A stretch of DNA of 64,000 bases from the NCBI GenBank assembly GCA_003993805.1, contig RSEF01000031.1:52375842-52439841 (forward strand), read 5' to 3'. Below, piece by piece: positions 49,886 to 59,570 of the stretch. The translations under genes and the position numbers were made by a program. Every line of letters starts with the position of its first letter. The first letter of the stretch is position 1. Below the pieces are notes generated by a model. The model was not told the origin of the DNA. It was given only the letters and a program-made list of their open reading frames with translations, and ran no database searches. Origin of the DNA: Himantopus leucocephalus (Eukaryota > Chordata > Aves > Charadriiformes > Recurvirostridae).

Positions 49886-50760
49886 TATGGTCATTAATCT
49901 CAAATCCTCCGTCTAATGACATCTCTGAGGTTAAGTCACAGGAAGTGTGATATTATTCAGCTTAGTTAAATTTAGTGTAATTCACATCTGCAAAGCCTTG
50001 GCGAATTAGTGTTTAGTCTTAAATTGCTGGTTTCCATGATATGGGAGCTTCGGAGTATCCTGCATTAAGTCTTGATGTGTTATGAATTAGGGTGCAGAAG
50101 CCTGAAATCCGTGCGACGCGCCAAAAAAACTCAAGTTTCTCGGTAGTTCTGAGGCAAATATGCAATTAATTGAGTTTGCGACACTAAGCAGCTGGGATGG
50201 CACACTTACAAAGAATTATTTCCCCCTTTATTTGCTCTCCCAGCATAGATGCTGGGAACGGCCGCTGGAGACGGGCTCTTTTGCAAAGCCGTGTTTATGA
50301 GCCGCGGCGTTTGCCCGGCGCAGCTGATCCTTGCCGCACACTTCACCTCATCGGGCTGTAATAGGTGCAGACCTGTATTGATTACGGTGACTTGCAGGAG
50401 AGAAAAATCTTTGCGCTTCAGATTGGGTATAAATTATAAATAGCGTCTCCAAAGGCTGTGAGTTACAGAAATGGCATTCTTCTGAGACAGCCGCATGTAA
50501 AGCTGTTGTTGTAGAGGTTATTAACTTTATGATTGCAGCACAGGTGTACTTGACCCACAACAATGATCATTGTCCATAAAATCCCGCAGTCTGGGTTCAA
50601 TCACCTGCCTTCTTCAAGAATGTTCATTAGCAACAACCAGCAAAGGTCACGCTAATAAAAGAAGGTTAACGCTCACTGTATCAGTGTAAATTCACTGGTG
50701 AAACAGCACTGTCTTCTCGCCATCTTTCCTGCTAATACAGCTATGCAGACTCCTGTAAGT
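49886..50760. promoter_or_regulatory. Enhancer-like block beside CpG-rich segment, with SOX-type palindrome
   Basis: Repeat-free sequence with GGTCATTAATC, TCTAATGACATC, a TTAGTTAAATTTAGTGTAATT stretch near 49960-49981, CTTAAATTGC and AGGTTATTAAC. The most striking site is the perfect 14-bp palindrome ACAATGATCATTGT at 50560-50573, two opposed SOX-type cores. No gene or repeat. The enhancer reading is inference from texture and position next to the CpG-rich segment. Confidence 0.4.
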
Positions 50761-53700
50761 GGGTCATGTAGGTCTTAGGTGTAGTTGGTGTATGTCTATG
50801 TGTAAATATGTATTTGTGTACATACATACACAGCAGCTGGTGACACGCAAACGAGAAAAACGTCACTGGTATGGGTTAGCCATAAGTGACCTCTTGCAAG
50901 TGCGTGAGGGCTATTCACACCTCAAACTCGCAAATTTTTTTGGCAGCAGGTTCTTTGAAATTCATTGGCAGAGTTAAAGTTTTGTCAAAATGAACAGTCT
51001 CTCAGTGATTTCCAAAACTTGAATTTTTAACTCCGTTTGTGGCTTGCTGTTTGTATTCCGGTGGCCCAGCTCCATCTCCTACAGCATTTTACAAACTCAG
51101 ATGCGTTTCCTTCCCATGCAGACACTAAAAAATGTGCTAGATTTCCCATGAAGCTATTGTTCTCACCTAGAAGATAGACTACTCTTTTCTATTACCACTC
51201 AGGGTAGGGCTGACGCATTTTCACGGATGTGTCCTCTTTTTCTGCCTTCACCACCACACCTGGGTGGTAGGTGCAGCTCGTGTCCAGGCTTTTTAAATAC
51301 CTGCCAAAGCCAGATCTGGGACTTCCTTTCCCTGTTGAGAAAGAAGAAAATGCGGAGAGGGAAGATGTGTTTGGTGGGCCACTGACAGCAACTGGAAGAC
51401 AAAGGTGTTGGTGACGAGAGACGGGATGGATGCAGTTAGCAGTGAGGCAGAGGGAGGTCTTGGTGAGGCAGGGTTGAAGAAAAGTCAGGAAAAGGGAGAA
51501 ACTGGTGGTCCATGAGGACAAGAGAGGTGGGGTCGGTGGGTGGATGAGATGCAACAGGATCAGGGGCGGGTGGTGGGCAAGGGTTGAAGAAGAGCTGCAC
51601 CGTAGGCAAGTTGTGCGGGAGGAATTCAAAGGTGGATGTCCTGGAGAAGTAGATGTCCCAGGCGGAAGAAAAATGGGCAAGGAGTGGGAATAAATTTAGG
51701 GCAAATGAAGCCTTGGGAAGGAGTGAAGAGGACATTCCTCCCCCTGAGGCTTGCACACCTACTTATGGGGGGGGTGGCTCTATCTGCCTGAGACCCGTGA
51801 AAGTATTTGCCCTGTCAAGCCCGAGGTGTTTCTGAGCATGTACAGAAGTGGTGCAGTAATAAAGCATAAGCTTTAAGGTCAGGAGCTGAGGTGTCTGTGG
51901 AGCTTAGACACCTCGGGGGGTGGTGAGCAGCTGAATCAGGATTTTCAGAATCACTGGGGTTTAGGCTGTTAAGTTCCACCTCTCTTGATGTAAGGGGGCG
52001 CATGCTTTTCGGCAGCTGGTGGCACCGGGCTCAGGTGTCCAGTGGGACCAGGAAGGCGGGAGGACAGCCCCGTCTCTGCCCTCCCCTACGCACACGACGT
52101 TTACACCCTCCTGTGGCTGCGGCCATCAGGAGAGGAGAACCAGGTGGAGCAGGATTTTGCTCAGCTTTCCCCCAGGAGCAAAGCTGGCAAGGCAGAGGCA
52201 GCGCCTGACTTCTTGGGGTTTTCTCTTTTCATCTTACCCATCACAAAATTAGCCTCTGAAGGAAAACCAGAAGGGACTGCCCTTCCTGCAGCTTCTCCGG
52301 GGATGCTGTGCACTAGAGGACCAGGCAGAAGATGATGGTGCCAATGGCACGTTGGAGGGTTTGGGTTGGGTTGGGGCCAACCAAAGGCAATAGTCATAAG
52401 ATGAAGCAGACAGGTTAGTGAATACCATTCCTCTGCCTACGAAAATACTCTGGGCTCATGTTGACTGTAATCCTTTGCCTACACAGAGACAAGAGGACAC
52501 TATAATCCAAGCAGAAATTTCAGGGGAAAAAAAAAAATCCCTTTGAAATGTTCCTTACGCAGAAGACAATAAACATTTTCCACTGGGGGGGGGCAGTTAA
52601 TTTATTCACTGAAGGCTTATGATATATGAATTCCGGTTCTTGCTGAAATATAAAAACACTGGGAGTTTGCTGCGGAGCTTCACACGTGCGTTCCCGTTGC
52701 GGTTTGTTCCTTAGACACGGTCTCGTTCCTGTCCCAGGAAGGACCTTCTTTACTTCCACGACTGCCTATGTCAGCATCCACGCCAGTCTCCAAGCTCCAC
52801 TCCCGGCACGAAAGGGGAGAAAATTGCTTTCGGCTGCTTTACTCTAAAATTGCTTTATTGCAGTTGCAAATCTGTGCTTGTCCTGCTCGTGATTAAGGGC
52901 CTCTCCCCATTTTTATTAGATGGGGTGTCTCTACCATCACATAACACAGGATTTTAAAGCGTTGCTGCCCTTGCTAACTGCTCTGGGTGCAGGCGCTGCC
53001 GTTCCCACGGCGTTGCCTTGGTTGCTGTGTTTTTGGGAAGCGCCAAAGCCGGGTGGGTTCGTGCTCACGCTGCTGGTACAGCTGTTCCTCGGGTGATTTA
53101 CATAATTTCATTTGCTTGGTGGGTTTTACAAATCTGTCATATTCTTCACTGAAGTAAGCTGACATCAGCGTTTTCTGAATTATTTCCAATAATTAATTCT
53201 CCATCCGGATGTTTGATGGCACAATTACTATTTAGGAACAAATAGTCATAAAACACCATCGCGGAGAGTAGCTGTTTTCTAAGCGCCAGGTCCTTTCACT
53301 CGTCCAGTCCTGCCGTCATCAACGAAACTACTTGCACAAGTAGCGCTCTCCCAAGTTCTTGGAGCGTGCCAGCCAGGGGTACGCTGCAGGTCTCTGCCCT
53401 ATGAACACTGAAAAGCAGTGAGATTTTTGGAATAAACTCAGATTTAAAAATGAGCCCTCCGGTACTTCGAGTTCAGTTCACTCGCAGGTGTTGCCGCGGT
53501 GTGTTTTGCATGTGTTTAAATGTATTTTATAAACGCGGTGTGCTTGTTAACACTGGCAGCATCGCTCGGTGAGCAGAGCTCGGGTCCGTTCCTGCCGGTC
53601 TGCAAAAGCACGGTAATGATGGCTTCTCCCTTGGAAAGCTCCACTGGATGCGCCCTTGCAAAGCAGTGGGGAGAAGGAGATGTAACTGACTGCTTGTATG

Positions 53701-54138
53701 CTGCTGGAGTGTGTTAAGATCTGTCAATGTAAATTAGTATTTCCCAGGTTTATAACCTGTGGAAGCTTTGAAGCTTAAATACTTGTTTTTCAGCGGTCTC
53801 GCCCAAGAAGCCACGTGGATGTATGTTCTCTCGGGAAGTGCCGGGTTTTGAGCAGGTCAAAACTTCCTTTATTTAAAGGATAATTTTCCTTTCTCCTGGT
53901 TGAGAAAATTATGGTTTTCAAATGCTAAATACTTTACTTGTGCTCTTGGGTGCAATTTTGTAAAGATTTTTTTTTTTCTAATTCATGATAGAAAAAATGC
54001 ATGTACATTTAAAAAATTTAGCTGGCTCACTAATGTACATTATTCAAATGCTTCAGAGCTATTGTGATGTACCCTGCAAATACAATCAACTTTACATGTT
54101 GCCCAAATAAAGCAAATAAAGTCACAAACTATTAAAAG
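50761..54138. other. Non-coding stretch with a purine-rich tract
   Basis: No gene recognised. The interval 51410-51725 is strongly purine-biased on the plus strand and yields a Pro/Ser/Leu-rich minus-strand frame of 162 codons (51192-51680) that looks like a composition artefact. The interval 52000-52400 has several overlapping frames with no domain. There are short homopolymers at 52527-52537 (A) and 53970-53979 (T). Confidence 0.5.
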
Positions 54139-54350
54139 GCAGAGCTGGACGGAAAGAAACTGAAGGAGTTGTCTAATTTGTCCACATTCCCCAGGGCGAG
54201 ATCAGCCATACCCCTAATATTCCCAAGAGACGGTTGTCTAACCTATTCTTAACTTCCAGTGGTGAGATCCTGCGCCTTCCATAGGTATGTTCTTACCTCA
54301 AAAACATCTTTGTAAGATGAAACCTGAATACCCCATCTCGCTTTTGATAG
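54139..54350 (-). mobile_element. Ancient CR1-like LINE remnant, antisense 3' end
   Basis: Plus-strand landmarks correspond to the reverse complement of an old CR1 3' region: CAGAGCTGGACGGAAAG near 54140-54156 (the 'GGAAGGGACCTC' zone), GGAGTTGTCTAATTTGTCC, then GTTGTCTAACCTATTCTTAA near 54233-54252, CCAGTGGTGAGATCCTGCGC near 54257-54276, and AGATGAAACCTGAATACCCC near 54316-54336. Order and spacing match the family, with strong divergence. No frame survives. Confidence 0.75.
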
Positions 54351-54405
54351 GTAAAGAATTTTTATATTTGTCTTTAAATACGGTTAAAGGTGTAGTTTTA
54401 GATAT

Positions 54406-54531
54406 GAATAGGTGGGTAGGTAAATAGGTAGAGGTGTAGATAAAGATGTACTACAGATATAGACAGAGATAGAGATAACAATAGAGATACATGGATTAGA
54501 GCGAGAGAAATATACAGATATACAGATATAA
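54406..54531 (+). repeat. Degenerate GATA/GAGATA-type simple repeat
   Basis: Imperfect tetra- and hexanucleotide units (AGGTAGGTAAATAGG, then GATATAGACAGAGATAGAGATA, then ATACAGATATACAGATATA) run over about 125 bp just downstream of an old CR1. Units are too diverged for much length polymorphism. Confidence 0.75.
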
Positions 54532-55746
54532 TTTCAATCCTTGCCTCCTTCTCTCTGCATGCTACACCGTTTTAACATGAGTTTTAAAACCTATAGTTGG
54601 ATAACATCAAGCACATCTATACTAGACCCCTTCTTCAAGGAAATGGCTTGATCTTCTGCAAACGTTCCCTGAGTTTGAAATCGCTGCCTGTGAGAGTGTT
54701 CAGTAACACGCCGTGGGTCTGATGCAGCCAGCGACGGGTGGGATGCTGTAATGCTGACGGAGCAGATCATCCCTCCGGCATCGCGTGGCGTTTCACCGGG
54801 AGCACATATTGAGTGGCTTCACCCCTAGGACAGCCCCGCGTTCAGCGTCCTCTCCCCTCAAACTGGATCCCTGGGAAGCCTGACGTCGGCTTATCCCGTG
54901 TCTCACCAGCTGGCTGTTTTCCCTGCTGCCTCTCACTGTGTGGGGCAGTGCCGCAGATGTTTGGCAAGCGGGATATCCACACACGAGGCTCTCACGGAGG
55001 CAAACACCCCCCTGGCGTGAATTTGGGGGGCTTGCTGGGTGTTTTTTTTGTTGTGGCTTCCCTTTGCTTGGCAGTCCTCAAATGATGCCGGGGCGAAGGC
55101 TGCGTTCGTGCATCTTCATGCTGGTGGTTGCCTGGGAACAGCCGAGGTACCGGTGCAGATTTGGGCTGGTTTAGCCTCAGCTCGCTGGTGGCAGCTCTCC
55201 TGCCTGCCACCATCCTTGCCCTTTGATGGGTGGCCAAGTCTCCTCTCCCTTTCCCCTTCCGAAAGCACGGCTGGGATGGGCGGCATCTGGGAGAGGTGTT
55301 CATGCAAATGGTGCCACCTGGGGAACCCCCCCGCCAGCTCTCCCACTATTCCAGGGCTATGGATCCGGCCTCAGCATCTGGTCTTTTCTGCCAGTCTCAT
55401 GGTATTTGGTGCCCAGGTGAGAGCAGATCTACGTAGGTTTGCCCCTTCGCCCGCGCTCCCGCCCGTTTGTGCAAAGGACTTTTTGTGAAGTTTTGGCCCC
55501 AAGGACACGTTTGCTTTTCAGGACTCAGACCAACCCACAGCCTGGGGTCCTGTAGCTCTTCTGCCTCTTGAAATGCTATTTAATCACCCTCTGTTTTCAA
55601 CTGTCTGTGATTCCTTCCTTTTTTTAATGCAGTTGTGTGCAATTTGTGTTACTGTGACTATTTGCATTGGTGTTAACAACAGTTCTGCCCTGGACACAGG
55701 ACACTGCCTAGTTTTTACTGGGAAGGCTCTATAGCTGTTTGATATC

Positions 55747-55763
55747 TTTTTTTTTTTTTTTTN
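55747..55763. other. T-homopolymer ending in one N
   Basis: A T-run of 16 is followed by a single undetermined base at 55763. As at 24602, this marks an unresolved homopolymer or a minimal join. Confidence 0.85.
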
Positions 55764-55854
55764 TGTACCCCAAAGAAAATTACTTGAATTTCGGTGACTC
55801 AAAAAATGACCCAGCTTTTGGTAACCTGTGCTCAGGAGGGAACGACTTTACACC

Positions 55855-55925
55855 TTTCACTTATTTGGCCAGTTAGGGCACAGAGGAGCAAATGAATGAC
55901 CCATGCTCATGGGATTGCCCTTAAT
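55855..55925. repeat. Possible MIR-like SINE fragment
   Basis: GTTAGGGCACAGAGGAGCAA followed by a diverged CCCATGCTCATGGG resembles the core of MIR elements read in reverse (GAGGCACAGAGAGG followed by TTGCCCAAGGTCA). Only about 45 bp align by eye, so this could be chance. Confidence 0.25.
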
Positions 55926-57649
55926 ATTTAATGAAGACTAGTGAAAAATGACAGCTGTGTTAGTCTCCTGTCTCGTTTTTGCTTCGCAAACCTTGCTCGC
56001 ACTGAGCATTCGTGTGAATCTTTGCATCTGTTGCTCATAGGACAAGAGGAATTTATTAAATATTTTGTTGCCTTTTTAAACTGCTTCATTCTTTTGAGTA
56101 GTTTGCGTGTTGTAAACAAGGGGTGGAAAAAAACTGATTGCAAGTATGGGAGTTCAGAGGTAATCTTTGTTCTGGGTTGGCGGGATGCTTGTTGCTCTGT
56201 TTCCATCATCCCACTAAAGATATTAGAGACAATAAACGTCCAACAAAAATAAACACTGGTCTGTGTTGCAGGAGATAATAACCAAGTACAAAATGTCTGT
56301 AGTTTGTGTAGTCTATTCTCTAGCATTACCACAAAGGTTCCCACAATTTTCCTTGGATGCATATTGCATCTAAACCAGTTTACTGTGTGTCTAAGTCCCC
56401 TGTATAAGCTGTATTTCATTTCTTCAGATTTCTCTGGCTCTTCCCTCTTGGCTCCTCCAAGGAATTCATTTCCCTACTCAGTGGCTTTTAGATTATTATC
56501 ATGTCCGTGACTCCACAAGCTATTACTTCTTAGCCAAACTAAACTCACGAAGGTTTGGGGGTTGGTTTGTGGTTTTTTTTTTTAATGTCCCCTCAGAAAT
56601 CACTTCTTCCATTTCATTAATTGGTGTATGGCTTGCCTCTCAGTTTCGCCTAAGCTTTTAACCTTTCTTTACCATTGCAATGTCTAGAAGTGCATATGCA
56701 GAAGCTCCTAAGGTCATTGGTTCTCAAAGCTATTGAGCTAATGGACTTGCTCCCAATTTTTCCCGAGGCTCTCACGCTCCCTGTCAGGAGTATTTAGTGA
56801 TTTTAAGGAAGGTATATTTTTTTAATCTCTTTTTTCCTTAGCCTGACTGATGAAGCTCTGAGAGCTTCTTCTGTTTTGGGGGTTGAGACCTGGAGGTTTA
56901 CATCAGCAGAGCAAAACAGTCGCAACAGGCACAGTATTTCTTCCTGTGCAGATCCATAGGATCCAGGAATTGTAAATGGAGAAACCTTATGAATTAAAAA
57001 TAGTTCTGTCATTCTTGATAATGTCTGACGCACTCAAAGGTTAAAAAAAAAAAAAAGTTAAATTCCTGTTCAGAGGTAACTGTGTGATACAGGAGTCATT
57101 TAATAGCATCCAGAAAGGTGGATGCAGCAGAGGCGGGACATACCTTATTCTCACATGTAAATGCAGATTTGAACATACCGTTACACTACTGCAGAGTTAC
57201 AGAATTGCAGAATTACGTACCTCAGTATGAAAGTCTTATATGAAGACTTTCCTCTGTGTGTGTGTAGATAATGTGAGAAAGAAGGAAATTCCCATTGATT
57301 CATAACTTTCAGGAGGAAAAATCCTGTCTGAAAGGCGTATCGCACTGACCTTCCCAGGTCAGAAGGGGTTGGCTTAGTTGTTCATTTATTTGTAAAGGAG
57401 GAATAAATTGTTTTGCCCCTCAGAGTTATGGAAATAATGACAAAACATGTTTAGTCAGTTTTAAAGTGCTTCTGTTCGCGCAAATGCCCCCCAAAAGGCT
57501 GCATTTCACCCTTCGAGCCGTTCAAACCAGGTTTTGATGAGGCTCAGGGCCTTTTATAGTGATGCAGCTTAAGTCATAAAAGTTAAAGCAACCGCTGCCA
57601 GTGTTTGGGGACAGGGTTGCAAACCCAGTGTCCTGCCCTAAAATGGCAT

Positions 57650-58370
57650 TAACGTTTTGCGGCGTGGCAGGGTCTCGGAGCGGACCGCGACCGCGGGCAC
57701 CGAGCTCGCTCCCGCTGAAATCAATGGCAAACCTCTCGGCTGAGCGGGACGGCTGCTGAAGAGCAGCAACGCTCTCCGTCCCGGTGGGGGCTAAACCCCG
57801 AGGCGTGCAGCACCCCTTAATTCATCTTGAAGCCGGCGCTATTTGGAGGGGAGCCGCCTCTTGGAGAAGCAGACCCGGGGTCAGCCCTGTGGCTAATGTC
57901 TGTGGAGAAACTTTTCAACCTGGAAACTTTTCTCTGCAGAAATATCCCGGCGCGGAGGCGCGTACGGAGATCTGTCCCCGGCTCCTGTGCAGCATGGGAA
58001 ACCTTTGTCCCACACATCTTGTAAACGCGGCGGGGGGCCACCATTGTGCCGTGCATCTTCTGAGCACCACGGGAGGAGGCTTTTGTCCGGCGCAGTGGGC
58101 AGGCGCCGTAGGAGGGCACCTTTGTCCCGCACAGCCGGTAATCGCTCTGCAAGAGTGAATGATGGGGATTGCAGAGATCCTTCCCTCCGCGGGCGCTGCG
58201 GTTTCAGACGGAGGAGTTCGTCGGCCTCACCGGCAGAAGAGATGCTTTTCCTGAGTGGAAGTGGAAAGGGGAGGCGGCGAAAATGCGTTTGCACGCGTGT
58301 GTGCAAACAGCCGCCGGGATCACTGGCCTGGTCGCGTTGCACGGCCGCCCCTGCAGACACTGGTCCCGGT
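57650..58370. promoter_or_regulatory. CpG-island-like segment of about 720 bp
   Basis: A hand count gives about 62 CpG in about 720 bp at around 60% GC, so observed/expected is near 0.95. This meets the usual CpG-island criteria by estimate. The densest parts are 57650-57790 and 57945-58370. Five frames of 65-160 codons overlap here on both strands (57784-58415 and 57817-58375). They read as composition artefacts, although one plus-strand frame shows a 13-residue periodicity caused by the minisatellite at 58001-58155. No TATA box or convincing first exon is visible. In a bird, an island of this size away from recognisable exons most often marks an unannotated transcription start. Confidence 0.55.
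58001..58155 (+). repeat. GC-rich minisatellite, four imperfect ~39-bp units
   Basis: Units begin at 58001 (ACCTTTGTCCCACACATC), 58040 (ACCATTGTGCCGTGCATC), 58080 (CTTTTGTCCGGCGCAG) and 58118 (ACCTTTGTCCCGCACAG). They are 39, 40 and 38 bp long, each ending in a G-rich GGCGGGGGGCC or GGGAGGAGG-like tail. The repeat is decayed but keeps its period, and it sits inside the CpG-rich segment. Confidence 0.75.
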
Positions 58371-58470
58371 TCCAACCTTTGCTTTTCTCCTTCTCTATTT
58401 TTCCTACCCAGGTAGGCTGCCCTTTTTTTTTGATTATTATTTTTGTGTACCCTTCTTATGTTTGCTTTTT

Positions 58471-58665
58471 CTCCTATTCAATATATCATCTGCTAATTAA
58501 TCTAATTAACCAATAAGCGCTCTCATTATTCTTTCAGATCACTAATAACCATGTTTAAAGGACTTGAGCCTTAACACCAATCCTTCTGGGACCTCATAGG
58601 TACATTTCCAACGCGGTATCGTTGCTTATTATTTGTCTCCTCATGCGCTCTAGCCACTTCCCAAG
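58471..58665 (-). mobile_element. Ancient CR1/L3-like LINE remnant, reverse-transcriptase region
   Basis: On the minus strand the sequence reads, in order, as decayed CR1-type ORF2: KWLERMRRQIISNDT (matching the family's NWLNGRxQRVVxxGT region), a VPxxS..DW stretch in place of the VPQGSxLGP motif, LNMVISDL (for LFNIFINDL), and then a stretch corresponding to IESTLIKFADDTK. In-frame stops and frameshifts interrupt it. The order matches CR1/L3 reverse transcriptase between the fingers/palm region and the FADD box. No function remains. The FADD catalytic box itself is not cleanly preserved. Confidence 0.75.
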
Positions 58666-59424
58666 AAGGGCACCAGCACCCGTTTCCAAGACAGACTGCG
58701 ATACCGTGCGTTGTCTCCTAGGTGCAGAGTTATGCCTTTCTTCAGCTGAAATGTAGTGAACCTGATGAACCGTGATGCTGTTCCAGGCTTGCAGTAGTAA
58801 TTGCAGAGGGCAGAGTCCCACACTGACACCCAGCGAGGAACGGTGATGAGTTGAGTTGAGATGAGATGCTGGGTCTGGACCCAGCCTGCTGAGATGCCAC
58901 GTGCGCTTGTGGGTGCTGGTGGACACGCTGCTCGCGGCCAGGGCCGGCACGGGCATGGCACCGCACAGCTGGGAGCTGCTTTACCGTAAATCTCAAGTAT
59001 TGTGAGGTCTCCTTGGCTGGAGTAAAGCGAGTGATTTGCAAACGAGAAGTAAGGGCGACCGCAGCCGGTTAGAGCAGTGAAGGTCGTACTTGTTGTCAGT
59101 GATTCCCCAGGTTCCCACCACCCCCACGTTGCCAGGTTGACCTCTGCAGAAAGACACGGCAATGGATAAATCTCTCGCCCGCTGATTTTTGTGATTCAGT
59201 ACAGCGGTCAAGTTTGGTTTTGATCCGTTCGTGTCAAATCTGAGCCTGTTCTGTTCTAAGGCTGCTTTTGCCCTAAAGGCGTTGGCGATTTTTTTTTTAA
59301 TGTTGATCTATTACTTTGCTGCTGTTCAAAGGTAAATCTTATGTGCAGTAGTTTCAATTAATCCTCCTTTTCTCAAATTAGCATTGTTTTTCTTCCCACC
59401 CCCACCCCAGTCCTCTGGTGCCTA
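58666..59424. other. Non-coding stretch between two LINE fragments
   Basis: If the two flanking fragments are one LINE insertion, about 120 codons of reverse transcriptase should lie between them, but 760 bp are present and I cannot align them. A minus-strand frame of 170 codons at 58650-59162 runs across, and only its C-terminal end is LINE-like. A later insertion or heavy divergence are both possible. Confidence 0.4.
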
Positions 59425-59570
59425 CCTGATTGTGCATGAATTCTCAGAAATAATTGCCAGTAGTTCAGCAAGTTCATTAACTGATTCCCTGAAGACCCTC
59501 AGATGCATGTCATCCAGACCTGATGATTTGTATATTAAATTTTTGCAAGTATTCCCTTACCTGATTTTTT
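59425..59570 (-). mobile_element. Ancient CR1-like LINE remnant, ORF2 N-terminal RT region
   Basis: The minus strand encodes VREYLQKFN, then after a one-base frameshift YKSSGLDDMHLRVFRES, then NELAELLAIISEN. This matches the CR1 ORF2 segment that usually reads V-x-L-L-x-x-L-D-x-(Y/H)KSxGPDGxHPRVLRELADVIxxPLSIIFE. The order is correct and the match spans about 45 residues, so it is secure as a CR1/L3-type relic. It is probably the same insertion as 58471-58665 (same strand, correct relative order). The copy is dead. Confidence 0.82.

Larger units (their letters stand above)
54532..57649. other. Non-coding stretch
   Basis: No gene recognised. It includes a possible MIR-type fragment at 55855-55925 and a T-run with a single N at 55747-55763. 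The interval 54800-55490 is GC-richer with many overlapping frames on both strands (up to 149 codons) and no domain. A-runs lie at 57041-57055. Confidence 0.5.

Noticed and set aside
51192..51680. 162-codon minus-strand frame
   Set aside because: Low-complexity Pro/Ser/Leu composition caused by a purine-rich plus strand.
54406..54531. GATA repeat as a factor-binding array
   Set aside because: The degenerate simple repeat explains the motif count.
57784..58415. Plus- and minus-strand frames of up to 160 codons in the CpG island
   Set aside because: Mutually overlapping, and their repetitive peptide is explained by the minisatellite.
58650..59162. 170-codon minus-strand frame
   Set aside because: Its neighbour in another frame contains LINE relic sequence, and this frame itself has no domain.
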